The position numbers and the translations under genes are program-made. This document shows, one piece after another, positions 48,545 to 56,307 of a DNA stretch of 64,000 nt. The DNA is from Chitinophagales bacterium. GTDB lineage: Bacteria; Bacteroidota; Bacteroidia; Chitinophagales; Chitinophagaceae. How positions within the stretch are numbered: position 1 is the stretch's first letter; every line of letters begins with the position of its first letter. The notes under the pieces are model-generated. The model searched no databases and was not told the origin of the DNA. It saw only the letters and a list, made by a program, of their open reading frames with translations. The stretch spans positions 124,001-188,000 of the forward strand of contig JAAFIK010000002.1 in the NCBI GenBank assembly GCA_013298665.1. The letters are read 5' to 3'.

Positions 48545-48927
48545 TGGGGTGTTTATCATTGCGGGTACGGGGTTGGGTGGGTAAAACCTGGTAACCCCAA
48601 TGTCATTACCGTAACGATTGGCCCGAAGCAATTGTGCCACCCCTTCAGGGTTCTTACCCCCCTCCGCCACAGGTTTTTCTATAATCATACCACCCCGTTG
48701 GGGTTGGGTATACAATACATCATCAGCCCATTATTGTCAATCATGTAACCCATCAAAATGATAAACCCTGAAGGGGTGATAATATTATATCCTTACCTTA
48801 ATAACATTCGGTAACCCATGCTATTACTCCGGTATAGTGCAGCACCCGGGTGCTGCACCAACAGCGATATGATTTAAAAATGATGGTTACCGATACCGGT
48901 TACCGTCATGTAAGGGAGCGAAATTCC
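48545..48927. repeat. REP-like palindromic mosaic downstream of the HNH gene
   Basis: A 383-bp non-coding stretch with several palindromes. CACCCCTTCAGGGTT (48638-48652) recurs inverted as AACCCTGAAGGGGTG (48764-48778). CCCCGTTGGGG lies near 48692. A perfect 22-bp palindrome with half GTGCAGCACCC occupies 48837-48858. GGTTACCG occurs twice (48885-48892, 48898-48905). The elements look like dispersed Bacteroidota intergenic repeats. No ORF is credible here. Confidence 0.6.
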
Positions 48928-49704
48928 TTAGCCCTGTGCAAACATTTCATTATGGGCTTTCAATAACTCCTTGTCTGGCAAAAATTTATCCGGCAGGTTG
49001 ATTACCTTGTTCTCCAGTGCTAAGAAATACCCGGTAATAGCTTCGGGTAAGGATTTCTTTTTTAGTTTCGATGATACTCTAATGGTATAATCTGCTGCTG
49101 CAATGGTTATCAGCCTACGGTCAAAAGCCTTATCATGCAGTGCATTCAGGCAAACACCGTTCATAGGGTTTAACCGGTTGGTTATATCCTGGCTCCACGG
49201 CACGATATGACTGGCGATGAGTAATTCGGTCGTGTTGATGCCGGTCATGCAGCAGGTATTGTTGTATGAGGCTAAAATAATTTTTCTGAATATGGACTGG
49301 TTTACCCTTGCCCTGACCAATCGCTCCTTCTCCTTTCCTGCTTTTGGCAAATCATCGGTATTGATTTTATTGAGTTTTTCGATAGTGGTATGTTTTGTTT
49401 TTGCAAGCAATATTTCGCTTTCTGATAAAGCTGCATCCCAGTTATGATAAAACTCCTGCCATAATTGTTTGTCCAATTTACTTGCGTTGCCCATGCCTTT
49501 AATACCCCTTGCCTGCAAGGAAGGATCGAGACTTGAGAAATTAACCAACTTTAAAGCCACAGACCCTGCCGTCCGGCCAATCAGTTTTGCGAGGTCTTTT
49601 ACTTCCGCACTGGTACTGGTAAGCCTGCCAAAAGGTAATTTGCAGTACAGGTTAATCGCTAATACCAATTCTTCCCTTGTCCATAGTTTTTGTCCTTCTT
49701 TCAT
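48928..49704 (-). CDS. HNH endonuclease (putative restriction enzyme)
   Basis: A 258-residue protein. The N-terminal about 75 residues look like a helical DNA-binding module (LWTREELVLAINLYCKL, DLAKLIGRTAGSVALKL). The C-terminal half carries an HNH nuclease: CCMTG near 150, the HIVPW catalytic histidine motif, then NGVCLNALHDKAFD with the last metal-site His. It lies 49 bp downstream of a C5-methyltransferase on the same strand, so it is probably the cognate type II restriction enzyme. Specificity unknown. The ATG at 49704 is preferred over a GTG seven codons upstream. Confidence 0.85.
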   Translation of the reverse strand: MKEGQKLWTREELVLAINLYCKLPFGRLTSTSAEVKDLAKLIGRTAGSVALKLVNFSSLDPSLQARGIKGMGNASKLDKQLWQEFYHNWDAALSESEILLAKTKHTTIEKLNKINTDDLPKAGKEKERLVRARVNQSIFRKIILASYNNTCCMTGINTTELLIASHIVPWSQDITNRLNPMNGVCLNALHDKAFDRRLITIAAADYTIRVSSKLKKKSLPEAITGYFLALENKVINLPDKFLPDKELLKAHNEMFAQG

Positions 49705-49753
49705 GAATTGCAGGTTCTGACCCACAATATAGCAAGAAAGCCTTGTGATTGTA

Positions 49754-50644
49754 TCAGCGATTAAAGTACCGCATCGCTTCGTTTCCTACCCACTTGGCCA
49801 TATTTACGGGTACTGCATTACCAATGAGCCGGTAGGCACTACGTTTATCCTCAAAACAAAAATCATCCGGAAAACCCTGCAATCTTGCATACTCCCTTAC
49901 CGAAAATGGGCGTAAACCGTACCGGGCATTATTATCTTTCAGCAGCCTTGTACTTAAATCTTTTGCATAATGTGCAACACAGGTTGGAGCCACCGCATCG
50001 GGTTCAGTAGCATCTACAATAATGGGCAGGTCCCTGTATTTACCATTAATACGGCGAAGTACATAGTCGGGCATTTCAACAACGGGGTCTTTTTCGATAA
50101 TGTCTTTCAACCGGGTACGGCTTTGGAGTGGCAGGGGATGTGTTATGGAAAATGGTTTCCGGGTACCCACCAGTATCAGTCGTTTTCTGCTTTGCGGCAG
50201 CCAGATCGCTGCGTCAACCGGGCAGAATAGATGTACATAATAGCCGGGTAATTTAGTCATTGCTTCCATGACCACTGCAAACTTTTTCATACCCGGCACA
50301 TTCTCCACGATATACATTTCAGGCCGTTCAATAGCAATATGCCGAAAGAAATGCAGAAACAGGTCATCGCCTGTACGGGTGCCGTGTATATCGGCGACAG
50401 GCGAATATTTTGTGCAGGGGTAGGTACCCACAATAATATCTGTTTCAGGTTGTTCGAGTACGGTTTTATCTTTGATATCGGCGGTGAGCACAGTATGACT
50501 AAAGTAATGCCGGTTCTTTTCCATACAGGCTGTAGCTTCCCTGTCGAGGTCAAGCGACTGTACAATATTCACACCTGCGAGCAGCATGCCCAGTTCCATA
50601 CCGCCACATCCGGAGAAATAGCCTTTGGCCGTTGGTCGATACAT
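49754..50644 (-). CDS. DNA (cytosine-5-)-methyltransferase
   Basis: A 296-residue methyltransferase that converts cytosine to 5-methylcytosine at a specific site. Motif I FSGCGGMELG (10-19), motif IV catalytic TYPC (C77), motif VI ENVPG (114-118), motif VIII QSRKR (151-155), motif IX REYARLQGFPDDF (250-262) and motif X GNAVP (275-279) are all present. The variable target-recognition stretch between VIII and IX is short, so the site is probably short. It is followed by the HNH nuclease and preceded by vsr. A perfect 10-bp palindrome TTTACGTAAA (50656-50665), 11 bp before the ATG, could be an autoregulatory operator. Confidence 0.95.
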   Translation of the reverse strand: MYRPTAKGYFSGCGGMELGMLLAGVNIVQSLDLDREATACMEKNRHYFSHTVLTADIKDKTVLEQPETDIIVGTYPCTKYSPVADIHGTRTGDDLFLHFFRHIAIERPEMYIVENVPGMKKFAVVMEAMTKLPGYYVHLFCPVDAAIWLPQSRKRLILVGTRKPFSITHPLPLQSRTRLKDIIEKDPVVEMPDYVLRRINGKYRDLPIIVDATEPDAVAPTCVAHYAKDLSTRLLKDNNARYGLRPFSVREYARLQGFPDDFCFEDKRSAYRLIGNAVPVNMAKWVGNEAMRYFNR

Positions 50645-50655
50645 GTTTTTCTGAT

Positions 50656-50665
50656 TTTACGTAAA
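50656..50665. promoter_or_regulatory. Palindrome upstream of the methyltransferase
   Basis: TTTACGTAAA, a perfect 10-bp palindrome 11 bp before the methyltransferase ATG; on the minus strand it overlaps TACCTTTA, a near -7 box. It may be an operator. Confidence 0.3.
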
Positions 50666-50827
50666 GGTATCGGCCACCCCTGGTAAAACCGGTATGTTTT
50701 AGAACACAATGAGCATTAGTTGATAAGATTCCGGTTGATTAAGCAGTAGTTCCGCTTCAGGTAGTATTTATGTAAGGGCAGGATATGGATACCGGAGAAG
50801 ATCCGGGCAACAATTATGACGCTTGTT

Positions 50828-51241
50828 TCATTTCAATTTTTTGATTAATTGGCGGAAGGTGTTTGCAATGGTATCCTTTTTCAATCCACATTCCCATACC
50901 ACAATCACCTGCCAGCCGCCTTTGCGCAATGTTCCGGCAGCCTTAGTGTCATTCGCCCGGTTGGCGGCAATCTTAGCTTTCCACCATTCGGTATTGGTAC
51001 CGGGCATTTTAAAATATTTGCACCCCTTATGTCCATGCCAGAAGCAGCCATGTACAAAAATGATGGTTTGGTATCTGGGAAGTACAATGTCAGGACGACC
51101 GGGAAGGCCTTTATGGTGCAGGGTATAGCGGTAGCCAAGGCTGTGCAGATAGCGCCGCACAAGCAGCTCGGGCTTTGTATTTTTTGCCCTGATGCGGCTC
51201 ATATTGAAGCTGCGTTGCGCTTTGGTGTGTACATCCGTCAT
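50828..51241 (-). CDS. vsr: Very short patch repair endonuclease (Vsr)
   Basis: A 137-residue endonuclease that nicks at T:G mismatches left by deamination of 5-methylcytosine. Catalytic positions match E. coli Vsr numbering: D51 in GRPDIV, H64 and H69 in FVHGCFWHGH, with W68 as the wedge-type aromatic. Cysteines that could hold the structural zinc are present (C66, C74). The frame is open further to 51379, but the ATG at 51241 gives the family length. It lies 183 bp upstream of the C5-methyltransferase on the same strand, so it presumably repairs mismatches at the sites that enzyme methylates. A copy of the 43-bp array unit lies 29 bp before the ATG. Confidence 0.95.
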   Translation of the reverse strand: MTDVHTKAQRSFNMSRIRAKNTKPELLVRRYLHSLGYRYTLHHKGLPGRPDIVLPRYQTIIFVHGCFWHGHKGCKYFKMPGTNTEWWKAKIAANRANDTKAAGTLRKGGWQVIVVWECGLKKDTIANTFRQLIKKLK

Positions 51242-51269
51242 AATGGCCACATAAAAATACATATTTAAC

Positions 51270-51296
51270 CGACCTATGAAAAGTTTAGGTTCTCCT
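51270..51296. repeat. Isolated copy of the 43-bp array unit near the vsr start
   Basis: 27 bp that match the array unit (from CGACCTAT to CTCCT) at 25 positions. It lies about 0.87 kb from the main array and 29 bp upstream of the vsr ATG. On the minus strand it places ACTTTTC 18 nt before TATTTTTA, a promoter-like arrangement. Confidence 0.7.
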
Positions 51297-51412
51297 GGCT
51301 GCAGTTCGCTGAAAAACCTGGTATAAATCCCCGCCAGGCCACAACAACCTGTTGAAAATCCGGGCTTACCCGGTACCATTGGTAAGGTAGGCCGCCACTA
51401 CCCCGGCTTTGC

Positions 51413-52051
51413 TTACTGCTTTTTTACCGGCGTCATTTGCCGCCGCAGCCTGCCCAGCGTATCGCGGTTCAGGTCGAGGTAAGAAGCGATATGCCCCAGC
51501 GTGGCCCGTTCAAAAATTTCGGGATGCCGCTCCAGCAAAAACGCATAGCGATCGGCCGCACACCGGTTGCGCATGCCTTCCAACCGTTCTTCGGCCAGCA
51601 TATAATATTTTTCAGTCAGGTGCCGCCCCACGAGGTTCATCTCCGGAAAACGCGTATAAGTGGCCTGTAACTGGTCGTAGCTGATGTACAGCAGTGTTGT
51701 TGGCTCCAGTGCTTCAATGTACTCGGTGGCGGGTACCTGCCGGTAAAAGCTGCGCACGGCAATCGCAATATCACACTCCTTCATAAACCAGCCCGTAGTA
51801 TCGCGCCCGTCGGCCGATAGGGTATAAGAGCGCAACATACCCTGCACAATAAAGCAGATCGCACGGCATACTTCGCCGGGACGCAGCAACTGCTCCTGCC
51901 GCAACAGGTGGCGTTCGCTGATACAATCGGTTAGCCACCGGCGCAGCGGTTCGCCCAATGGGGCATACTGGTGCAGGTAATCGAGCAGGGCCGTTTTGGT
52001 TACCCGCCTCCGGCCGGGATTGCTGATAGGGATAATCGTAGTGGGTTCCAT
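51413..52051 (-). CDS. Crp/Fnr family transcriptional regulator
   Basis: A 212-residue regulator. The cyclic-nucleotide-binding-like domain spans about 25-145 (LLRPGEVCRAICFIVQGMLRSY), and the C-terminal helix-turn-helix about 165-205 (ATLGHIASYLDLNRDTLGRLRRQ). The phosphate-binding arginine signature of true cAMP receptors is not evident, and the Fnr cluster cysteines are missing, so the signal is unknown. The family's Bacteroidota members often respond to redox or stress. Its upstream region runs straight into the 43-bp repeat array, which may be its regulatory region. The ATG at 52051 is chosen; the frame extends to 52120. Confidence 0.88.
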   Translation of the reverse strand: MEPTTIIPISNPGRRRVTKTALLDYLHQYAPLGEPLRRWLTDCISERHLLRQEQLLRPGEVCRAICFIVQGMLRSYTLSADGRDTTGWFMKECDIAIAVRSFYRQVPATEYIEALEPTTLLYISYDQLQATYTRFPEMNLVGRHLTEKYYMLAEERLEGMRNRCAADRYAFLLERHPEIFERATLGHIASYLDLNRDTLGRLRRQMTPVKKQ

Positions 52052-52160
52052 CGTGTTACAACATTTGTTACAGGCTTCAAATATAAAAAGCTTTGCTGTA
52101 CCATGGCCGGTACATATCATACTGCAAAATAATATGAGCGCATTTTAACAGTTATATAAG

Positions 52161-52530
52161 AGGACGACCTATCAAAAGTTTAGGTCCTCCTATGGGTAGG
52201 TATAGGTCCACCTATGAAAAGTTTAGGTCCTCCTATAGGTGGGTATAGGTCGACCTATCAAAAGTTTAGGTCCTCCTATGGGTAGGTATAGGACGACCTA
52301 TCAAAAGTTTAGGTCGGCCTATGGGTAGGTATAGGACGACCTATCAAAAGTTTAGGTCCTCCTATAGGGAGGTATAGGACGACCTATCAAAAGTTTAGGT
52401 CGGCCTATGGGGAGGTATAGGTCAACCTATCAAAAGTTTAGGTCGGCCTATGGGTAGGTATAGGACGACCTATCAAAAGTTTAGGTCCTCCTATAGGGAG
52501 GTATAGGACGACCTATCAAAAGTTTAGGTT
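52161..52530. repeat. Tandem array of a 43-bp structured unit, about 8.6 copies
   Basis: Eight full units start at 52161, 52204, 52247, 52290, 52333, 52376, 52419 and 52462, and a partial ninth at 52505. All are exactly 43 bp with no spacers. The invariant core is ACCTATSAAAAGTTTAGGT; flanking bases vary in a few fixed positions. GACCTA and TAGGTC arms around the core can form a hairpin of up to 10 bp, and some variable positions change together to keep pairs. A second small hairpin (CCTA/TAGG) follows. 43 is not a multiple of 3, and stops occur, so the array is non-coding. It is not a CRISPR. Confidence 0.9.
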
Positions 52531-52540
52531 GCCGGTAAAA

Positions 52541-52774
52541 ATGCCCGCCCGCCGCTTTTTTGAACAGGAAAACTGGCAAGCCCTGTTTCCGGCCAACCTG
52601 CTCAACCCCAAGGTACTGGGTAGAATTAACGGGGCCAATTATGCCGCTATTGTAACCGGTTGCGACAGTTCCATGCTGTTTGTGTACAGGCAGGAGGCAG
52701 GAACCGACCCCGAGAATGTAATTTTTGCCTTTAAGCGTACCGACCCCGCCGGCACGCTCTGCAGCAACAATTGA
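52541..52774 (+). CDS. Small hypothetical protein starting at the end of the array
   Basis: A 77-residue protein with no signal peptide or membrane segment; I do not recognise it. It has a plausible globular composition (FFEQENWQALFPANLLNPKVLG, then a strand-rich part with ANYAAIVTGCDSSMLFVYR). The ATG is 10 bp beyond the last repeat unit, so the array lies in its promoter or leader. A TTG four codons earlier is also in frame. Too short for firm support without homologs. Confidence 0.45.
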   Translation: MPARRFFEQENWQALFPANLLNPKVLGRINGANYAAIVTGCDSSMLFVYRQEAGTDPENVIFAFKRTDPAGTLCSNN

Positions 52775-52852
52775 ATTTTAACAAACCCATATAGCCAGAA
52801 AGCAGATATTTGCCCGACAATAATTGCTTTTTGGCTATATACTATACCTGAT

Positions 52853-53255
52853 ATGCATCTTTACAAAACCAACCTGGTAATACCCCTGCTGCTGCTCGCC
52901 TGTACCCGGGGAGGAAGCCCGCTTCAATACCACCGTACTCACGCATACCATTGGCAGCAAGCCTGCCCTGTTTCTATCGTGCATACGTTGCGGCTGTATG
53001 GTAGATGAACTCAATTACATCCATGCGAAAGCCCCGCAGGTACTGGAGAAGTTCGACTTGTTTGCAGACACAGCCTGTATAAAAGCCCTCACGTTCAAAC
53101 AAAAAGTCAAACACGCGCCGCAATCGCTTTTAGACAGTGTGTATGACGAAAACTACAGTGTAATGGTATTTGTAAAACGCGGCGACAGCATCGCGGCGAG
53201 GCTCATCAAAACCGAAGAAGCCCTGAAAATGGAGGACATCCTCAAAAAGTACTGA
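52853..53255 (+). pseudogene. Small lipoprotein gene with a frameshift
   Basis: The first frame begins with a lipoprotein signal (MHLYKTNLV to LLLLAC) and runs into a stop near 53005. The next frame continues with EEARFNTTVLTHTIGSKPALF, then a cysteine cluster CIRCGC and a body ending EDILKKY at 53255. Removing one G from the GGGG run at 52908-52911 fuses both into about 133 residues. The CxxCxC cluster and LFLS context recall a thioredoxin-like or metal-binding lipoprotein, but I cannot assign it. It may be a real mutation or a homopolymer error. Confidence 0.55.
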
Positions 53256-53267
53256 GTACCGGGTACT
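53255..53267. repeat. AGTACCGGGTACT palindrome, copy 1
   Basis: A 13-nt palindrome with a central G, starting on the stop codon of the frameshifted gene. GTACTGAGTAC precedes it. The same two elements occur in reverse order and orientation near 63408-63457. The rest of the gap to 53519 shows nothing clear. Confidence 0.4.
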
Positions 53268-53519
53268 GTGTACCTCCTCCTCATACCTGCGTCTTCTTAT
53301 CCCGCTGCCAAGTACCCCAAAATGGCCGCATTTCATCCCGGCTATAGTACCGTCCATCACATCAAAATGGCCAGAATCCGACAATTGCCGTAAAAATAAA
53401 CGCAATTGTTAAAGCCTTGTTAAGGCGTATTTTTTTATGTTTTGCCCTTGTATTTGCTTTGTGGTATCAGCTTGCAAGCGATACACAAAAAATCACTTTT
53501 CAAATTAAAATGACTAAAA

Positions 53520-54011
53520 ATGAATGAGTATCCCATCAACATGATCCCGGCAAAAATCATAGAAGAAGCCGGCCAGTTATTAACCAACCTGCGCAACCAG
53601 CTCAGGCCCTACAGCATTGGCCTCAGCAATGTCAACAAAACAGGGTTGCGCACCATGGCGCAGGGCCGCGAGGGTTATGCACGGCTCATCAGCCAGATTG
53701 CCAGTGCACACCCCAACTCCCTTATGCGCGAGCAGGATCCCGGGCGCCTCGAACAGGCGTTGGGCTACGATGCCGATCTGGAAAAAATACGCCAGTCGGC
53801 CATGGCGCTTGATGAAATGGTTACCGAAACCCAGCTCGCCAACAGCGTTAACATTATGCGCCAGGTAGATGCTTTTGCCGAAGCCCTGCAACTGTCGAGA
53901 AAGGGCAGCGAGGCCCTCGATAATGCCATGGGCGAGATAGACGAGTGGAACAAACGCTTTGGCGTAAAAACAGGGGAGGAGAAAACAGCAGAAACCCCCA
54001 CTGTTGAGTAA
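53520..54011 (+). CDS. Hypothetical helical protein
   Basis: A 163-residue acidic protein, probably all-helical (NMIPAKIIEEAGQLLTNLRNQLRPY, then QSAMALDEMVTETQLANSVNIMRQV). No signal peptide, TM segment or cysteine. I do not recognise the family. A strong terminator follows, supporting a real monocistronic gene. Confidence 0.7.
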   Translation: MNEYPINMIPAKIIEEAGQLLTNLRNQLRPYSIGLSNVNKTGLRTMAQGREGYARLISQIASAHPNSLMREQDPGRLEQALGYDADLEKIRQSAMALDEMVTETQLANSVNIMRQVDAFAEALQLSRKGSEALDNAMGEIDEWNKRFGVKTGEEKTAETPTVE

Positions 54012-54043
54012 TAACGTTTTTTTAAGCGTTGCCTGTTTACCAG

Positions 54044-54071
54044 CCCCCGGCCGTAGCGTCGGGGGTTTTTT
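54044..54071 (+). terminator. Terminator after the helical protein gene
   Basis: CCCCCG (54044-54049) / CGGGGG (54060-54065) stem, 10-nt loop, T6. Confidence 0.85.
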
Positions 54072-54134
54072 GTACCCAACGAAGTCATGACCAGCCCAAC
54101 AACCCGCACCTGCACATACGCTCCATTGCAGACA

Positions 54135-54162
54135 CAAAAAAGCCCCGGCAAAATTGCCGGGG
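54135..54162 (-). terminator. Terminator after tRNA-Arg
   Basis: On the minus strand CCCCGGCAA/TTGCCGGGG followed by T6, just after the tRNA 3' end. Confidence 0.8.
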
Positions 54163-54171
54163 TCGTAAAAG

Positions 54172-54243
54172 TAGTCCCTACAGGAATCGAACCTGTATCT
54201 TCAGAATCGGAATCTGAAATTTTATCCATTAAACTAAGGAACC
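54172..54243 (-). tRNA. tRNA-Arg (anticodon CCG)
   Basis: A 72-nt cloverleaf on the minus strand. The acceptor arm GGTTCCT pairs with AGGGACT (two wobble pairs) with discriminator A. The anticodon stem TCAGA/TCTGA holds loop TTCCGAT, giving anticodon CCG, which reads CGG. The T arm is ACAGG TTCGATT CCTGT. No CCA is encoded. A terminator follows, so it is a single-tRNA transcript. I assign the type from the anticodon only. Confidence 0.93.
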
Positions 54244-54283
54244 AGTACCTGCCCTGAAGCCGTCAAAAGGCTTTAAAAAAAGC

Positions 54284-54877
54284 CTATCTGCCGAACTTTA
54301 CAATGTTGCTGCCGAATATTTTTACAGCAATGGCCAGCAAAATTACGCCAAAAAATTTACGTACCACCGTTAAACCGGCCGGACCCAATACTTTTTCTAT
54401 CCATTTCAGCGATTTCAGCACCAGGTAAATAACGATACAGTTGATCAGGATACCAATCAGGATATTGACATCACCATAGTTGGCCTTGAGGCTCATGATG
54501 GTGGTAAGGGTGCCGCTGCCCGCAATCAACGGAAAGGCAATGGGCACTACACTACCACTCCGGGGATTGCTGTCGGGTTTGAAAAACTCCATCCCCAGTA
54601 CCATTTCCAACCCAAGGATAAAAATGACAATACTGCCCGCAACGGCAAAGGATTTGACATCAAGCCCCAGCAGGTTCAGAAACTCCTTCCCCACAAAAAG
54701 AAATACAATCATCAGCGTACCCGAGGCTATTGTGGCCTGGGTAGAACGAATAGTGCCCCCCATTTTCTCGCGCAGCGATACCAGGATGGGTACAGACCCA
54801 AGCATATCAATCACCGCAAAAAGGGTGAAGGATACGGTGAGTATCTCTTTAGTTGATAAACTGCCCCAGTCGAACAT
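54284..54877 (-). CDS. MarC family (UPF0056) membrane protein
   Basis: A 197-residue inner-membrane protein with six hydrophobic segments, of the MarC/UPF0056 family. Family-type stretches are GSVPILVSL near 27-35, GSIVIFILGLEMVLGM, and VVPIAFPLIAGSGTLTTIM. MarC was once linked to multiple antibiotic resistance, but its role is unsettled; some members are proposed to move small metabolites. The ATG at 54877 is preferred over a TTG six codons upstream. It lies 57 bp after cobC on the same strand and could be the last gene of the cobalamin operon, or separate. Confidence 0.88.
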   Translation of the reverse strand: MFDWGSLSTKEILTVSFTLFAVIDMLGSVPILVSLREKMGGTIRSTQATIASGTLMIVFLFVGKEFLNLLGLDVKSFAVAGSIVIFILGLEMVLGMEFFKPDSNPRSGSVVPIAFPLIAGSGTLTTIMSLKANYGDVNILIGILINCIVIYLVLKSLKWIEKVLGPAGLTVVRKFFGVILLAIAVKIFGSNIVKFGR

Positions 54878-54934
54878 AATACTGCTTTTGCGCAAAGGTA
54901 ACCGATTGCGGCCGACGGCAAAAATGAGGAGTAG

Positions 54935-55540
54935 TTAGTATTGCGACGGTTTATGTGTTTCGGCCTCGGTGGCTACATTGTGCAGTACTTCGTGTACAAG
55001 ATTGCCCGCTTCGCCCGTAATGCGCACCACACAACCATAGTGCAGGGTAAAAATTGTAAAGGAATCGACCAGCGCCGTACCGGTGATATATGCCAGGATA
55101 CTGCGGATAACCCCGCCGTGGGCAACGATAGCGGCATTCCGGCCACCGGCCAGAACGTACGCAAATCTTTCGGTTACCCGCTGGTAAAGGTCGGTATAGC
55201 TTTCCCCACCCGGGATGGTTACCTGTACAAAATCATCCATCCAGGGCTGCAGTTCGGCAGCGGGAATATCATCCCAGCGCTGCATTTCCCACTCCCCGCA
55301 GTTGATCTCCATCAGGTGATCGTGAAAGGCAATGGGATGCGCAGGAAAAAGGTGCTGTGCCAATTGGCTGCACCGGCGCAGCGGGCTGCTGTGTACCTCC
55401 GCGATTCCGTCTGCCGGAAGGTACTGCCGGATAGCTGCTGCCTCCGCCGCAAAACTGTCTGCCACATCAAGATCCGTTTGTCCATAACAAACGCCCTTTG
55501 CTACATCCGGCTTTGTATGCCGTATCAGATATATTTCCAT
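54935..55540 (-). CDS. cobC: Alpha-ribazole phosphatase (histidine phosphatase family)
   Basis: A 201-residue phosphatase. The catalytic motif is LIRHTKPD (H8 in the RHG-type site), and a second His is in IVAHGGVIRS near 141. CYGQTDLDV follows as in CobC proteins. It removes the phosphate from alpha-ribazole-5'-phosphate or from adenosylcobalamin-5'-phosphate, the last steps of nucleotide-loop assembly. It starts 16 bp inside the end of cobS, so the two are translationally coupled. The context makes CobC the best call among histidine phosphatases. Confidence 0.88.
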   Translation of the reverse strand: MEIYLIRHTKPDVAKGVCYGQTDLDVADSFAAEAAAIRQYLPADGIAEVHSSPLRRCSQLAQHLFPAHPIAFHDHLMEINCGEWEMQRWDDIPAAELQPWMDDFVQVTIPGGESYTDLYQRVTERFAYVLAGGRNAAIVAHGGVIRSILAYITGTALVDSFTIFTLHYGCVVRITGEAGNLVHEVLHNVATEAETHKPSQY

Positions 55541-56307
55541 ATTGCAACCAGACTTAATAATATCAATATTTCAGCGATCTGTTCCACAGCACCCAGGCAA
55601 TCGCCGGTATAGCCGCCCAGCCATTTTTTGAGGTAGCGCACTGCCCAGGCCACCAGCAGTACCAGGGGTATGAGCAAGGCCAGGTAACAGGCATGCCTGC
55701 TCACCATGATACCCAATGGGAGAAGACCAAAAAAAAGACTGCCACACAGTTCCCGCCACGTAAAAGCCTGTGCAATGGGTTTGGCTTTACTTTCACCATC
55801 CTCCCGTGCATAGGGTAATATAAAACTGACGCTGATGGCCGTGAGCCGGGCAAGCGAATGACAGGTGATAAAAATCAGCAATAACCATCGCCAGTTGATA
55901 CCGGGAAATACTACAGCCACCCAGGCATTGTACTTAAGCAGCAGCAGCAGCGTCAGGCCAATACCCGCGTAGGCGCCTATGCGGCTGTCTTTCATGATGT
56001 CGAGTATCCTGGTTTTTGTCCACCCGCCCCCAAAACCATCGCATACATCACCAAAACCATCTTCATGGAAGGCTCCTGTTGTCAATATCCCTGCAATGAG
56101 GGAGAGTACCACCGCAATGGGTATTTCCCAAAACTGCCTGGCACCCATACACACGCCAAAACTAACCACACCCACAATCCAGCCAATAAGGGGGAAATAC
56201 CGGGTGGCTTTGTTGAGGTAATCCGGCTCATGCCCCACCCATTTGGGGCAGGGTATCCGTGTATAGAACATCAGGGCCGTAAAGAATATCTTTATTTCTT
56301 TTTTCAA
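55525..56307 (-). CDS. cobS: Adenosylcobinamide-GDP ribazoletransferase
   Basis: A 260-residue inner-membrane enzyme that joins adenosylcobinamide-GDP and alpha-ribazole (phosphate) to form cobalamin. It has about seven hydrophobic segments and the family start FFTALMFYTRIPCPKW, then GAFHEDGFGDVCDGFGGGWTKTRILDIMKDSRIGAYA, which holds the conserved acidic metal-binding residues. The start is a TTG overlapping the upstream stop (TTGA), which couples translation. Moving to the next Met would cut into the family N-terminus, so TTG is preferred. Confidence 0.95.
   Translation of the reverse strand: MKKEIKIFFTALMFYTRIPCPKWVGHEPDYLNKATRYFPLIGWIVGVVSFGVCMGARQFWEIPIAVVLSLIAGILTTGAFHEDGFGDVCDGFGGGWTKTRILDIMKDSRIGAYAGIGLTLLLLLKYNAWVAVVFPGINWRWLLLIFITCHSLARLTAISVSFILPYAREDGESKAKPIAQAFTWRELCGSLFFGLLPLGIMVSRHACYLALLIPLVLLVAWAVRYLKKWLGGYTGDCLGAVEQIAEILILLSLVAIWKYI

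Noticed and set aside
48347..48715. A 122-codon minus-strand reading frame running into the repeat mosaic
   Set aside because: Mostly antisense to the helicase C-terminus; the rest is repeat sequence.
51413..52051. True cAMP receptor protein or Fnr
   Set aside because: The family fold is clear but the cAMP-contact arginine pattern and the Fnr cluster cysteines are not visible, so no specific name is given.
52161..52530. CRISPR array
   Set aside because: The units are contiguous 43-bp repeats without unique spacers, and no cas gene is near.
48545..53300. Insertion sequence or prophage remnant
   Set aside because: No transposase, integrase, att-like duplication or phage structural gene is visible, despite the repeats.
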